Assembly: GCA_005885165.1 (NCBI GenBank)
Contig: VAXR01000208.1
Span: 1 to 11,217 of the forward strand
Direction of reading: 5' to 3'
From: Actinomycetota bacterium
GTDB lineage: Bacteria; Actinomycetota; Thermoleophilia; Solirubrobacterales; Thermoleophilaceae
DNA: 11,217 nucleotides
The number at the start of each line of letters is the position of its first letter. The first letter of the stretch is position 1. The notes below the pieces were generated by a model. It searched no databases, had not been told where the DNA came from, and worked only from the letters and a program-made list of their open reading frames with translations. Shown in pieces: positions 1-5,690 of the stretch. Made by a program: the position numbers and the translations under genes.

Positions 1-2
1 TC

Positions 3-1046
3 CCGCGCCTCCGGCCGCTCGCGCTGCTCGACGCGGGTCAGGCGATGTTCAGGCTCGATCGGTTCGCGCGGCGCGTGGAGCGGGAGGAGCCGTGGCGCAC
101 GGATCGCGCGTCCGAGAGCGACAGCGAGACCTTCGCCGCGTGGATCGAGCGAAACGTGTACACGCAGCAGGTGCGCCGGCTGCTGGCCGTCCCGTGCAAG
201 ACGCTCTGGGGCGCCGAGCCGGAGGAGCTGTCGCTCCTCTACACGGGCGCGTACGTGCGGGGTGCGGGTGGCCTCAACCGCCTGCTCGACACCCCGCGCG
301 GCGCGCAGGAGTCGCGCTTCGTCGGCGGGCCAAACCTCGTGGCGCGGCGTGTGGCCGAGGAGCTTGGCGACCGCGTGCGGCTTGAGTCGCCGGTGGCGCG
401 GATCGAGCAGGCCGAGCACACGGTGCGCGTCCGCACGCCCACCGATGACTTCCTGGCCCGGAGGACGATCGTCGCGCTGCCGCCACCGCTCGTGGACAAG
501 ATCGAGTTCGACCCGCCGCTCTCCGCCGAGCGCCAGGCGCTCAACCAGCGGATGCCGATGGGCCGGCTGATGAAGTGCTTCGCCGTCTATCCGGAGCCCT
601 TCTGGAGGGACGACGGACTGAGCGGCGAGGCGGTGAGCGACAGCGGCCCGGCGACCATCACCTTCGACACCTCGCCGCCGTCCGGCTCGCCGGGCGCGCT
701 GCTCGGATTCGTCGGAGCCGCGGAGGCCGACGCGCTCGCGCGCATGTCCGACGCCGAGCGCCGGGAGGCAGTCCTGGAGGGCTTCGTCCGCCTGTTCGGA
801 CCGAGGGCGGCGGAGCCGGATGATTGGATCCTCCAGGACTGGCCGGCCGAGCGATGGAGCGGAGGCGGCCCGGTCGCGTATATGCCTCCGGGCGTGCTGA
901 CCGATGCCGGCCGTGCCCTGCGCGAGCCGAGCGGGTTGGTGCACTGGGCCGGCACCGAGACGGCCACGCGCTGGACCGGCTACATGGACGGCGCGGTGCG
1001 CTCGGGCGAGCGGGCGGCCGAGGAGGTGCTCGCCGCCCTGGACTAG
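3..1046 (+). CDS. Flavin-containing amine oxidase, 3' part (5' end outside window)
   Basis: FAD-dependent oxidation of an amine, or a related protoporphyrinogen/phytoene-oxidase-like reaction; substrate not readable. The frame is open from base 3, so the Met at base 45 is probably internal: the N-terminal dinucleotide-binding Rossmann motif expected in the first ~40 residues is absent and must lie upstream. Numbering from the Met at 45: substrate-domain motif MGRLMKCFAVYPEPFW (172-187) with K177, equivalent to the flavin-facing Lys of monoamine oxidases; GGPVAYMPPGVL (274-285); and the C-terminal FAD signature WAGTETATRWTGYMDGA (301-317). Where human MAO-B has the covalent-flavin Cys and a cage Tyr, this protein has Gly-Pro (275-276), so FAD should be non-covalent and one aromatic cage wall is missing; the second cage Tyr (Y313) is kept. 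The stop overlaps the stop of the convergent VWA gene by 4 bases. Family secure, substrate unknown. Confidence 0.9.
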   Translation, partial: PRLRPLALLDAGQAMFRLDRFARRVEREEPWRTDRASESDSETFAAWIERNVYTQQVRRLLAVPCKTLWGAEPEELSLLYTGAYVRGAGGLNRLLDTPRGAQESRFVGGPNLVARRVAEELGDRVRLESPVARIEQAEHTVRVRTPTDDFLARRTIVALPPPLVDKIEFDPPLSAERQALNQRMPMGRLMKCFAVYPEPFWRDDGLSGEAVSDSGPATITFDTSPPSGSPGALLGFVGAAEADALARMSDAERREAVLEGFVRLFGPRAAEPDDWILQDWPAERWSGGGPVAYMPPGVLTDAGRALREPSGLVHWAGTETATRWTGYMDGAVRSGERAAEEVLAALD

Positions 1047-2500
1047 CGCGCCACCGCGGGCACCCCGCGCCCGCCGGCGAGGGCGTTCACGAACACCTCG
1101 AGCTGCTTGGTCGTCCAGCACTCGAAGACGCCGTCGCAGTACGGCTCGTACGCCGCGATGACCGAGTCGCCGTAGTTCCAGTAGAGGCGAGGCTCGGGGT
1201 TGAGCCAGAACGTGCGTCCAGCGTGCTCCGAGACCTGAGCGAACGCCTGCGCGTGCGGCTCGCGGCCGTTCGTGCGCGCGTCGCCGAGGACGATCACCGT
1301 CGAGCGCGGATCGAGGTCGTCCACCACCTCGGTGAGGAACTCGAGCCACACCCGCCCGTAGTCGGTGTAGCCGGAGACGTCGGCCACGCCCGCGTCGGTG
1401 GCGATCGCCCGCGAGATCGCCGCGAAGGAGCGCTCGCGCTCGAAGACGTCGGTCACCTCGGAGATGCGCTCGACGAACACGAACGAGCGCAGCTTGCGGA
1501 ACGAGTCGTGGAGGGCGTGCAGCACGCTCAGGAAGAAGACGGAGGCGCTGGTGACGCTCGTCGACACGTCGCACAGCACGTACAGCTCCGGCCTGCGCGG
1601 CCGCCGCGGCCGGAAGCGGAGCCGCATCGGCACGCCACCCGTCTCGAGCGAGGCACGCATCGTTCGCCGGACGTCGACCGCCTGCGAGCGGCGGCGGCCG
1701 CCCTGCTGGTGCCCGCGCGTGGCCAGCCGCCGCTTGAGCTGGGCCACCACGCGGTGGACCGCGGCGAGGTCCTGGAGCGGCCCGCTCGGCAGCGCGCGGT
1801 CGAACTCGCGGAGCGGCTTGGCGGGCGGCAGCGACTGGGTGCGCTCGATCAGCGCCCGCTCGAGCTCCCGCCGCAGGTGCCGCTCGAACTCGCGGAGCCG
1901 GTCCTGAGGCACGGAGTCGGGATCGGGGAGGTCGCGTCCCGCCGCCTCGCCGCGCAGCTCGAGGGAGCGGCGGATCCGCTGGACATCGACGCCGATCACC
2001 CCGGATCCCTCGCCCTGGCGTCCGAAGGCGGCGATGGCCAGGCGCGCCAGGTCGCGCATCTCGCCGTCAGAGCCCGCGCGGACCGCCTCGCGGATCCGCT
2101 CGCGCAGGTCGTCTAGGTCGAACGGCAGCCGGTCGCCCTCGCCGAAGCGCTCCTCGCGAAGGCCGCGCTCGACGGCCTCGCGCTCGACAGCGCGGAAGAA
2201 GAAGCGGTCGAACACGAGCTCGTAGACCCGCCGGTCCTCCTGGGACTTGGCGAGCGTCGCGGCCAGCGCCTCGCGGAAGTCCTCCTCGCTGGACCACGAC
2301 AGCTCTCCGAGCACCTGAAATGCGTCGAGCAGCTCGGAGGTCCCCACCGCGAGGCCCTCCCCGCGGAGCTCGTCCGCGAACTCGAGCAGCCGCGGCGCGA
2401 ACCCGGGCGGGCCGGGCTCGGGCAGGCCGCCGTACAGCGCGCGCCCCGCCGCGCGCGGCCGGCCGCTAGCCGGTCGTGCCGAGCCGTCCGAGGAGGCCAT
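1043..2500 (-). CDS. VWA domain protein, CoxE-like
   Basis: Probable adaptor partner of the MoxR ATPase encoded just upstream. Known CoxD/CoxE-type pairs help assemble metal cofactors or remodel enzyme complexes; no CO dehydrogenase genes are visible here, so the target is unknown. 485 residues. The N-terminal half is helical and highly charged (about 34-260). The C-terminal half is a von Willebrand A domain with a complete metal site: DVSTSV (311-316), the Thr in SGYTDYG (T379) and the Asp in VIVLGDART (D407). The tail WLNPEPRLYW (432-441) and the following CDGVFEC are typical of the CoxE family. No signal peptide, so cytoplasmic. The ATG at 2500 lies 35 bases inside the 3' end of the MoxR gene, implying translational coupling; there is no strong Shine-Dalgarno. 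No better downstream start is visible before the conserved region. Domain assignment is confident; role is inferred. Confidence 0.9.
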   Translation of the reverse strand: MASSDGSARPASGRPRAAGRALYGGLPEPGPPGFAPRLLEFADELRGEGLAVGTSELLDAFQVLGELSWSSEEDFREALAATLAKSQEDRRVYELVFDRFFFRAVEREAVERGLREERFGEGDRLPFDLDDLRERIREAVRAGSDGEMRDLARLAIAAFGRQGEGSGVIGVDVQRIRRSLELRGEAAGRDLPDPDSVPQDRLREFERHLRRELERALIERTQSLPPAKPLREFDRALPSGPLQDLAAVHRVVAQLKRRLATRGHQQGGRRRSQAVDVRRTMRASLETGGVPMRLRFRPRRPRRPELYVLCDVSTSVTSASVFFLSVLHALHDSFRKLRSFVFVERISEVTDVFERERSFAAISRAIATDAGVADVSGYTDYGRVWLEFLTEVVDDLDPRSTVIVLGDARTNGREPHAQAFAQVSEHAGRTFWLNPEPRLYWNYGDSVIAAYEPYCDGVFECWTTKQLEVFVNALAGGRGVPAVAR

Positions 2501-3311
2501 CGTCGAGCTTCACGCCCACCCGCTCGGCGACCACGTCGAGATCGGTGCGGTGCTTCACGATGATGCTCATCGTGCGCTCGAACACCGAGCTGTCGATGTC
2601 ATCGGCGCCGAGCATCAGCAGAGCGCGCGCCCAGTCGATCGACTCCGCGATCGAGGGCGGCTTCTTGAGATCGAGCCCGCGGATCATGTGCACGACCTCG
2701 ACCAGCTTGCGGGCCACGGTCTCGGAGAGCTCGGGCGCGTGCAGCCGGACGATCTCGAGCTCGCGCTCGACGTCCGGGTAGTCAAGCCAGAGGTAGAGGC
2801 AGCGCCGCTTGAGAGCCTCCGTCAGCTCGCGCGAGTTGTTCGAGGTGAGGAGGACGAGCGGCCTGCTCTTCGCCTCGATCACGCCGAGCTCCGGGATCGA
2901 GATCTGGAAGTCCGACAGCACCTCGAGGAGCATCGCCTCGAACTCCTGGTCGGTCTTGTCGATCTCGTCGATCAGGAGCACGACCGGATCCTGCTCGGCG
3001 ATCGCCTGCAGCAGCGGGCGGGTGAGCAGGAACTCCTGGCCGAAGATGTCCTCCTGGACCGCTTCCCAGCCGGCGTCGGCGGCCTCCGCCTGGATCCGCA
3101 GCAGCTGCTTGCGGATCAGCTTGCGGCCGGTCGCACGCGAGAGCGCCTTGGCGAGCTCGGTTTTGCCCACGCCCGCCGGGCCCTCCACGAGAACGGGCTT
3201 GCCGAGCTTGGTCGCGAGGAAGGAGACGAGCGCCGTCGATTCGCCCGCGAGGTAGCCGACGGCCTCGAGGCCGTCCCGCATGGCCTCGATGCTCTCGGCG
3301 GGATCCGGCAC
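2466..3311 (-). CDS. MoxR-type AAA+ ATPase (CoxD-like), apparently with internal deletion
   Basis: ATP-driven chaperone-like AAA+ protein, paired with the VWA protein downstream. 281 residues. Walker A GPAGVGKT (44-51), Walker B VVLLIDEIDK (110-119), sensor 1 LLTSNNSREL (154-163), arginine-finger region ALKRRCLYLW (166-175) and sensor-2-like SIDWAR (224-229) are all present. The odd point is residues 64-74: in relatives I remember, LIR is followed by a block like LQCYEGLD..ALYEWNY before KQLLRIQAE, but here LIR (65-67) joins KQLLRIQAE (68-76) directly. About 19 residues, the second core strand and start of the next helix, seem to be missing without breaking the frame. Adding them would restore a usual length near 300. 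Start is GTG at 3311: the aligned N-terminus (ESIEAMRDGLEAVGYLA) begins there and a TATCCT box ends 7 bases upstream. An ATG at 3281 is the alternative but would cut conserved residues. Function may be impaired if the deletion is real. Confidence 0.88.
   Translation of the reverse strand: MPDPAESIEAMRDGLEAVGYLAGESTALVSFLATKLGKPVLVEGPAGVGKTELAKALSRATGRKLIRKQLLRIQAEAADAGWEAVQEDIFGQEFLLTRPLLQAIAEQDPVVLLIDEIDKTDQEFEAMLLEVLSDFQISIPELGVIEAKSRPLVLLTSNNSRELTEALKRRCLYLWLDYPDVERELEIVRLHAPELSETVARKLVEVVHMIRGLDLKKPPSIAESIDWARALLMLGADDIDSSVFERTMSIIVKHRTDLDVVAERVGVKLDDGLLGRLGTTG
3093..3117. repeat. 25-bp near-perfect palindrome at the MoxR deletion junction
   Basis: Eight-base arms GATCCGCA (3093-3100) and TGCGGATC (3110-3117) flank GCAGCTGCT; removing one T at 3109/3110 would make a perfect 24-bp palindrome. 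It sits exactly where the MoxR reading frame lacks its expected conserved block, so it may mark the deletion junction or an error-prone hairpin. Confidence 0.7.
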
Positions 3312-3318
3312 CTGCTGA

Positions 3319-3328
3319 AGGATACTTT
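3319..3328. promoter_or_regulatory. Bidirectional promoter core between moxR-like gene and small membrane protein
   Basis: On the minus strand TATCCT (3324 to 3319) ends 7 bases before the GTG at 3311. On the plus strand TACTTT (3323-3328) ends 5 bases before the ATG at 3334. The two boxes share TA at 3323-3324. Only 22 bases separate the two start codons, so both transcripts would be leaderless or nearly so. No clear -35 is visible on either side. Confidence 0.55.
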
Positions 3329-3333
3329 CGGCA

Positions 3334-3549
3334 ATGGTGCGGCTCGCGCTCGTCCTGGCTCAGCTACCGAACCTGCCGAACGACAGGTTCAAGACCGACC
3401 CCGCTCCCTACATCACACTGTTTGGGATCGGGTTCCTGCTCGGGGTCTTCGGTCACATCCTGAAGGTCCGGCTGATGGTCGCGATCGGCGTGCTGATGGT
3501 GTTCGCGGCGACCGTGCTGCTGCCGATCTTCGCCCACCTGCAGTACTGA
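3334..3549 (+). CDS. Small two-helix membrane protein, unknown function
   Basis: 71 residues, not assignable to a named family. Two hydrophobic helices are clear: about 26-43 (YITLFGIGFLLGVFGHIL) and 47-69 (LMVAIGVLMVFAATVLLPIFAHL), joined by a short basic KVR loop. By the positive-inside rule the loop faces the cytoplasm and both ends lie outside. The N-terminus (MVRLALVLAQLP) is mildly hydrophobic but too short for a third helix. Normal third-base GC bias and a promoter-like TACTTT box 5 bases before the ATG support a real gene; a GAAGGA at 3317-3322 is rather far for a ribosome site. It diverges from the MoxR/VWA operon with a 22-base gap, so the two may be co-regulated. A hairpin follows the stop directly. 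Confidence 0.75.
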   Translation: MVRLALVLAQLPNLPNDRFKTDPAPYITLFGIGFLLGVFGHILKVRLMVAIGVLMVFAATVLLPIFAHLQY

Positions 3550-3554
3550 GGGGG

Positions 3555-3570
3555 CGGGCGGCGACGCCCG
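3555..3570 (+). terminator. Stem-loop just after the small membrane gene
   Basis: CGGGCG (3555-3560), loop GCGA, CGCCCG (3565-3570): a perfect 6-bp GC stem closed by a GNRA-type tetraloop, 5 bases after the stop codon. There is no T-run after it, so it is either a weak or Rho-assisted terminator or a 3'-end stabiliser. Confidence 0.4.
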
Positions 3571-3622
3571 TGCAGGGGGCGCGGCTGGCGACGAGCTCAA
3601 GCGGGTCGCCTCACACGTTGTG

Positions 3623-3652
3623 CAACGCGCTCACTGAGAACCTGGCGCGTTG
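3623..3652. repeat. Inverted repeat CAACGCGC / GCGCGTTG
   Basis: Perfect 8-bp arms (3623-3630 and 3645-3652) around a 14-base loop. The left arm also overlaps a second small palindrome, CGTTG-TG-CAACG (3616-3627), so two alternative foldings are possible. Confidence 0.45.
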
Positions 3653-3660
3653 GCACCGTT

Positions 3661-3697
3661 CCCGGAGTTAGTTGCGATATACGACAACAACTCCGGG
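3661..3697. repeat. Long hairpin or operator-like palindrome
   Basis: Arms CCCGGAGTT (3661-3669) and AACTCCGGG (3689-3697) pair perfectly. Inside, GTTG/CAAC and CG/CG continue the stem with single-A bulges at 3670 and 3684 and an ATATA loop, making about 15 pairs in 37 bases. It is the strongest fold in the gap and symmetric enough to serve as a bidirectional terminator for the convergent genes. The AT-rich core GTTGCGATATACGACAAC also looks like a dimeric repressor site. Confidence 0.55.
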
Positions 3698-3722
3698 CAC
3701 GCGAACGCCACGGGGAACGAAG

Positions 3723-3749
3723 CGTTACAGCGCAGTCACTTGCGTAACG
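3723..3749. repeat. Bulged hairpin
   Basis: CGTTA (3723-3727) pairs with TAACG (3745-3749), and CGCA (3731-3734) with TGCG (3741-3744); the left side carries a CAG bulge and the loop is GTCACT. Nine pairs in total, 25 bases downstream of the larger hairpin. Confidence 0.4.
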
Positions 3750-3874
3750 GGTCACACCCCTTCGTCGCCATCGGGTGCGGCCGGGTACTCGGGGCTCGAA
3801 CCGGGCAGCGCGGAGAGTGGCTGGCAGGGACGGTGAACGAAGACGCGGCGGGGCGGGGCGGTCGGCGCGAGTGG

Positions 3875-4513
3875 TTACGCCCGGGCCGCGACCCCGATCC
3901 CGTCGCCCACCGGCAGCACGCAGCCGACCCATCCCTCGCCCCCGACCAGCTCGGAATTCAGGGCCCGCGCCGAGGCGAGGCTCTCCTCGGGCCAGGTGGT
4001 CTGAGCGCCGGGCGGCGCCGCCACGTCGCCGGACATCAGGAGGTTGTCGACAACCATGAGCGCGCGCGGCGCCAGCTTTGGCTCGGCGAGCTCGATGTAC
4101 TCCCGGTACTCGGTCTTGGTCGCATCCACGAAGAGCAGGTCGAACGGGCCCTCCACTGAGACGATGGTCTCGCGTGCGTCGCCCTCGACGAGCTCGACGC
4201 GGTCGGCCACGCGCGCCCCGGAGAGGAAGTCGCGCGCCTGCTGCGCGCGCGCGGCGTCGCGCTCGAGCGTCACCACCCGGCCGCGCTCGAGCTGCTCGGC
4301 CATGTGCAGCGTCGAGTAGCCGATCGCCGTTCCGACCTCCAGGACGACGGGGTCGAGCGTACGGCACAGCGCCGCCAGCAACCTTCCCGTCTCCCAATGG
4401 ACGATGGGAACGTTGTCGCGAGCCGCCAGCTCCTCCATCTCCCTCATCACCGGGCTGCGCTCGGGCCGGAGCTCGGTGAGGTAGCGGGCCACGTCGCCGG
4501 TGAGGATCGGCAT
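3875..4513 (-). CDS. SAM-dependent O-methyltransferase, family 3 (CCoAOMT/COMT-like)
   Basis: Transfers a methyl group from S-adenosylmethionine to a hydroxyl, classically of a catechol-like substrate, using a divalent metal. 212 residues, the usual length. SAM-binding motif I VLEVGTAIGYST (57-68); acidic ribose contact E84 (VTLERD); GDA (111-113); metal ligands D130 in LFVDATKTEY and D156-N157 in VVDNLL. The C-terminus PVGDGIGVAAR (201-211) is typical of the family. Cytosolic, no signal peptide. ATG at 4513 is chosen because a TAGGGT box on the same strand ends 6 bases before it. It diverges from the citrate synthase gene with a 73-base gap and is a one-gene unit. Bacterial members have broad substrate ranges, so the natural substrate cannot be named. 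Confidence 0.92.
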   Translation of the reverse strand: MPILTGDVARYLTELRPERSPVMREMEELAARDNVPIVHWETGRLLAALCRTLDPVVLEVGTAIGYSTLHMAEQLERGRVVTLERDAARAQQARDFLSGARVADRVELVEGDARETIVSVEGPFDLLFVDATKTEYREYIELAEPKLAPRALMVVDNLLMSGDVAAPPGAQTTWPEESLASARALNSELVGGEGWVGCVLPVGDGIGVAARA

Positions 4514-4519
4514 CGCGCC

Positions 4520-4525
4520 ACCCTA
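4520..4525 (-). promoter_or_regulatory. -10 box of the O-methyltransferase gene
   Basis: TAGGGT on the minus strand ends 6 bases before the ATG at 4513, which would place transcription start at or next to the start codon. No convincing -35 is seen. Confidence 0.45.
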
Positions 4526-4544
4526 GTGGACCGCGCGCGAGGGC

Positions 4545-4550
4545 TATTCT
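4545..4550 (+). promoter_or_regulatory. -10 box of the citrate synthase operon
   Basis: TATTCT, 36 bases before the GTG at 4587. It predicts a leader of roughly 30 bases that contains the AGGAGG ribosome site, so this unit, unlike its neighbours, should have a 5' leader. Confidence 0.45.
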
Positions 4551-4575
4551 GGGCCGCTGTCTTCCACCTCAAGTC

Positions 4576-4581
4576 AGGAGG
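4576..4581 (+). promoter_or_regulatory. Shine-Dalgarno AGGAGG deciding the citrate synthase start
   Basis: A perfect AGGAGG with a 5-base spacer to the GTG at 4587. It is one of only two strong ribosome sites in the window and fixes this non-ATG start. Confidence 0.8.
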
Positions 4582-4586
4582 CGCGC

Positions 4587-5672
4587 GTGCCGGACGTCAT
4601 TGAGGTCCCGTCTGGGCTCGAGGGAGTCGTCGCGTTCCGGACCGAGATCGCCGAGCCCGACAAGGAGGGCGGCGCGCTCCGCTACCGCGGGGTGGACATC
4701 GAGGACCTGGTCGGGCGGGTGCCGTTCGAGAAGGTCTGGGGTCTCCTCGTGGACGGCGCATTCGAGCCCGGAATGCCGCCGGCGGTGCCCTACCCGCTGC
4801 CCATGCGCACCGGCGACACACGGGTGGACGTCCAGGCCGCCCTGGCGCAGCTCGCGCCCAACTGGGGCTTCAGGCAGCTCCTCGACATCGACGACACGGA
4901 GGCGCGCGACAACCTCGCGCTCGCGTCCGTGATGGCGCTGTCGTTCGTCGCGCAGTCGGCCCGCGGCAGCGGCCGGCCGCCCGTCCCGCAGACCGAGATC
5001 GACAAGGCGCGGTCGATTCCGGAGCGATTCCTGATCCGTTGGCGCGGCGAGGCTGACCCGCGGCACGTCAAGGCGATCGACGCGTACTGGATCTCCGCCG
5101 CCGAGCACGGCATGAACGCCTCCACGTTCACCGCGCGGATCGTCGCCTCCTCCGGCGCGGACGTCGCGGCGGCGCTCTCTGCGGCCGTCGGGGCGCTGTC
5201 GGGCCCCCTCCACGGTGGCGCCCCCTCGCGCGTCCTCAACATGCTCGAGGACGTGGACAGGACCGGGGACGCGGCCTCCTACGTCAAGGGCGTGCTCGAC
5301 CGCGGCGACAGGCTGATGGGGTTCGGCCACCGCGTCTACCGGGCCGAGGACCCCCGCGCCCGGGTACTCAGGCGCACGGCCGGGGAGATCGGCGCGCCGC
5401 GGCTCGAGGTGGCGGAGAAGCTCGAGGGGGCGGCGCTCGCCGAGCTCGCAGAGCGTCATCCCGAGCGCGTGCTCGCAACGAACGTCGAGTTCTGGTCGGC
5501 CGTCGTCCTCGACTACGCGGACGTACCGCCCGACCTCTTCACGCCGATGTTCACCTGCGCCCGCGTCGCCGGCTGGTCCGCGCACATCCTCGAGCAGAAG
5601 CGGGAGGGCCGGCTGATCCGCCCGACCGCCGAGTACGTGGGGCCGCCACCGCGCTCGCCCGACGAGGTCTAG
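4587..5672 (+). CDS. Citrate synthase family protein ('citrate synthase 2' type)
   Basis: Condenses acetyl-CoA (or a related acyl-CoA such as propionyl-CoA) with oxaloacetate; entry to the TCA or methylcitrate cycle. 361 residues, within the short Gram-positive class. Catalytic His in AAEHGMNASTFTAR (H174) and in GFGHRVYRAEDPRA (H248); acyl-CoA/oxaloacetate loop SGPLHGGAPSRVL (205-217). The third catalytic residue is normally Asp in a NVDF-type motif; here it is NVEFW (E301). I recall the same Glu in other actinobacterial 'citrate synthase 2' proteins, so this may be a subfamily trait rather than a defect. No signal peptide. GTG start set by AGGAGG five bases upstream. Only 18 bases separate it from the acyl-CoA dehydrogenase gene, so they probably form one operon joining beta-oxidation to acetyl-CoA use. 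2-methylcitrate synthase is the main alternative. Confidence 0.92.
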   Translation: MPDVIEVPSGLEGVVAFRTEIAEPDKEGGALRYRGVDIEDLVGRVPFEKVWGLLVDGAFEPGMPPAVPYPLPMRTGDTRVDVQAALAQLAPNWGFRQLLDIDDTEARDNLALASVMALSFVAQSARGSGRPPVPQTEIDKARSIPERFLIRWRGEADPRHVKAIDAYWISAAEHGMNASTFTARIVASSGADVAAALSAAVGALSGPLHGGAPSRVLNMLEDVDRTGDAASYVKGVLDRGDRLMGFGHRVYRAEDPRARVLRRTAGEIGAPRLEVAEKLEGAALAELAERHPERVLATNVEFWSAVVLDYADVPPDLFTPMFTCARVAGWSAHILEQKREGRLIRPTAEYVGPPPRSPDEV

Positions 5673-5673
5673 A

Positions 5674-5686
5674 CCGGGTAACCCGG
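5674..5686. repeat. Palindrome between citrate synthase and acyl-CoA dehydrogenase genes
   Basis: CCGGGTAACCCGG, 6-bp arms around a single A, filling most of the 18-base gap. Too tight for an RNA hairpin, but it could be a small protein-binding site; chance is also possible in such GC-rich DNA. Confidence 0.3.
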
Positions 5687-5690
5687 AACA

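Larger units (their letters stand above)
3550..3874. other. Convergent intergenic region rich in inverted repeats
   Basis: 325 bases between two convergent genes with no convincing ORF, tRNA or transposon ends. It holds at least four inverted repeats (entered separately) and includes a stretch (about 3611-3760) lower in GC than the flanking genes. No U-tract follows any stem, so classical intrinsic termination is not evident. From about 3760 to 3874 I see only GC-rich sequence with no clear structure. Confidence 0.7.

Noticed and set aside
824..2116. Long plus-strand frame opposite the VWA gene
   Set aside because: Antisense shadow; the protein is Arg/Ala/Pro-rich with no domain, while the minus strand has a complete VWA domain.
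1043..3311. MoxR/VWA pair as part of a carbon monoxide dehydrogenase cluster
   Set aside because: No CoxL, CoxM or CoxS subunits or molybdenum cofactor genes are visible; the pair also occurs alone in many bacteria.
2550..3671. 373-residue plus-strand frame opposite the MoxR-type gene
   Set aside because: Antisense shadow of an AAA+ gene with all core motifs; it also crosses the small membrane gene in another frame.
3780..3830. tRNA-like T-loop text (GGTTCGAGCC on the minus strand)
   Set aside because: The flanking bases do not form the five-pair T stem, and there is no acceptor, D or anticodon arm around it.
3715..3842. Direct repeat GAACGAAG (3715-3722 and 3835-3842) as a target-site duplication of a small insertion
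   Set aside because: No terminal inverted repeats lie inside it, and an 8-base repeat in a gap of this size is expected about once by chance.
3650..4159. 169-residue plus-strand frame starting in the intergenic gap
   Set aside because: More than half lies antisense to the O-methyltransferase, and the first part has no recognisable features and covers the hairpins.
4569..5585. 338-residue minus-strand frame opposite citrate synthase
   Set aside because: Low-complexity antisense translation in high-GC DNA, with no recognisable motifs.
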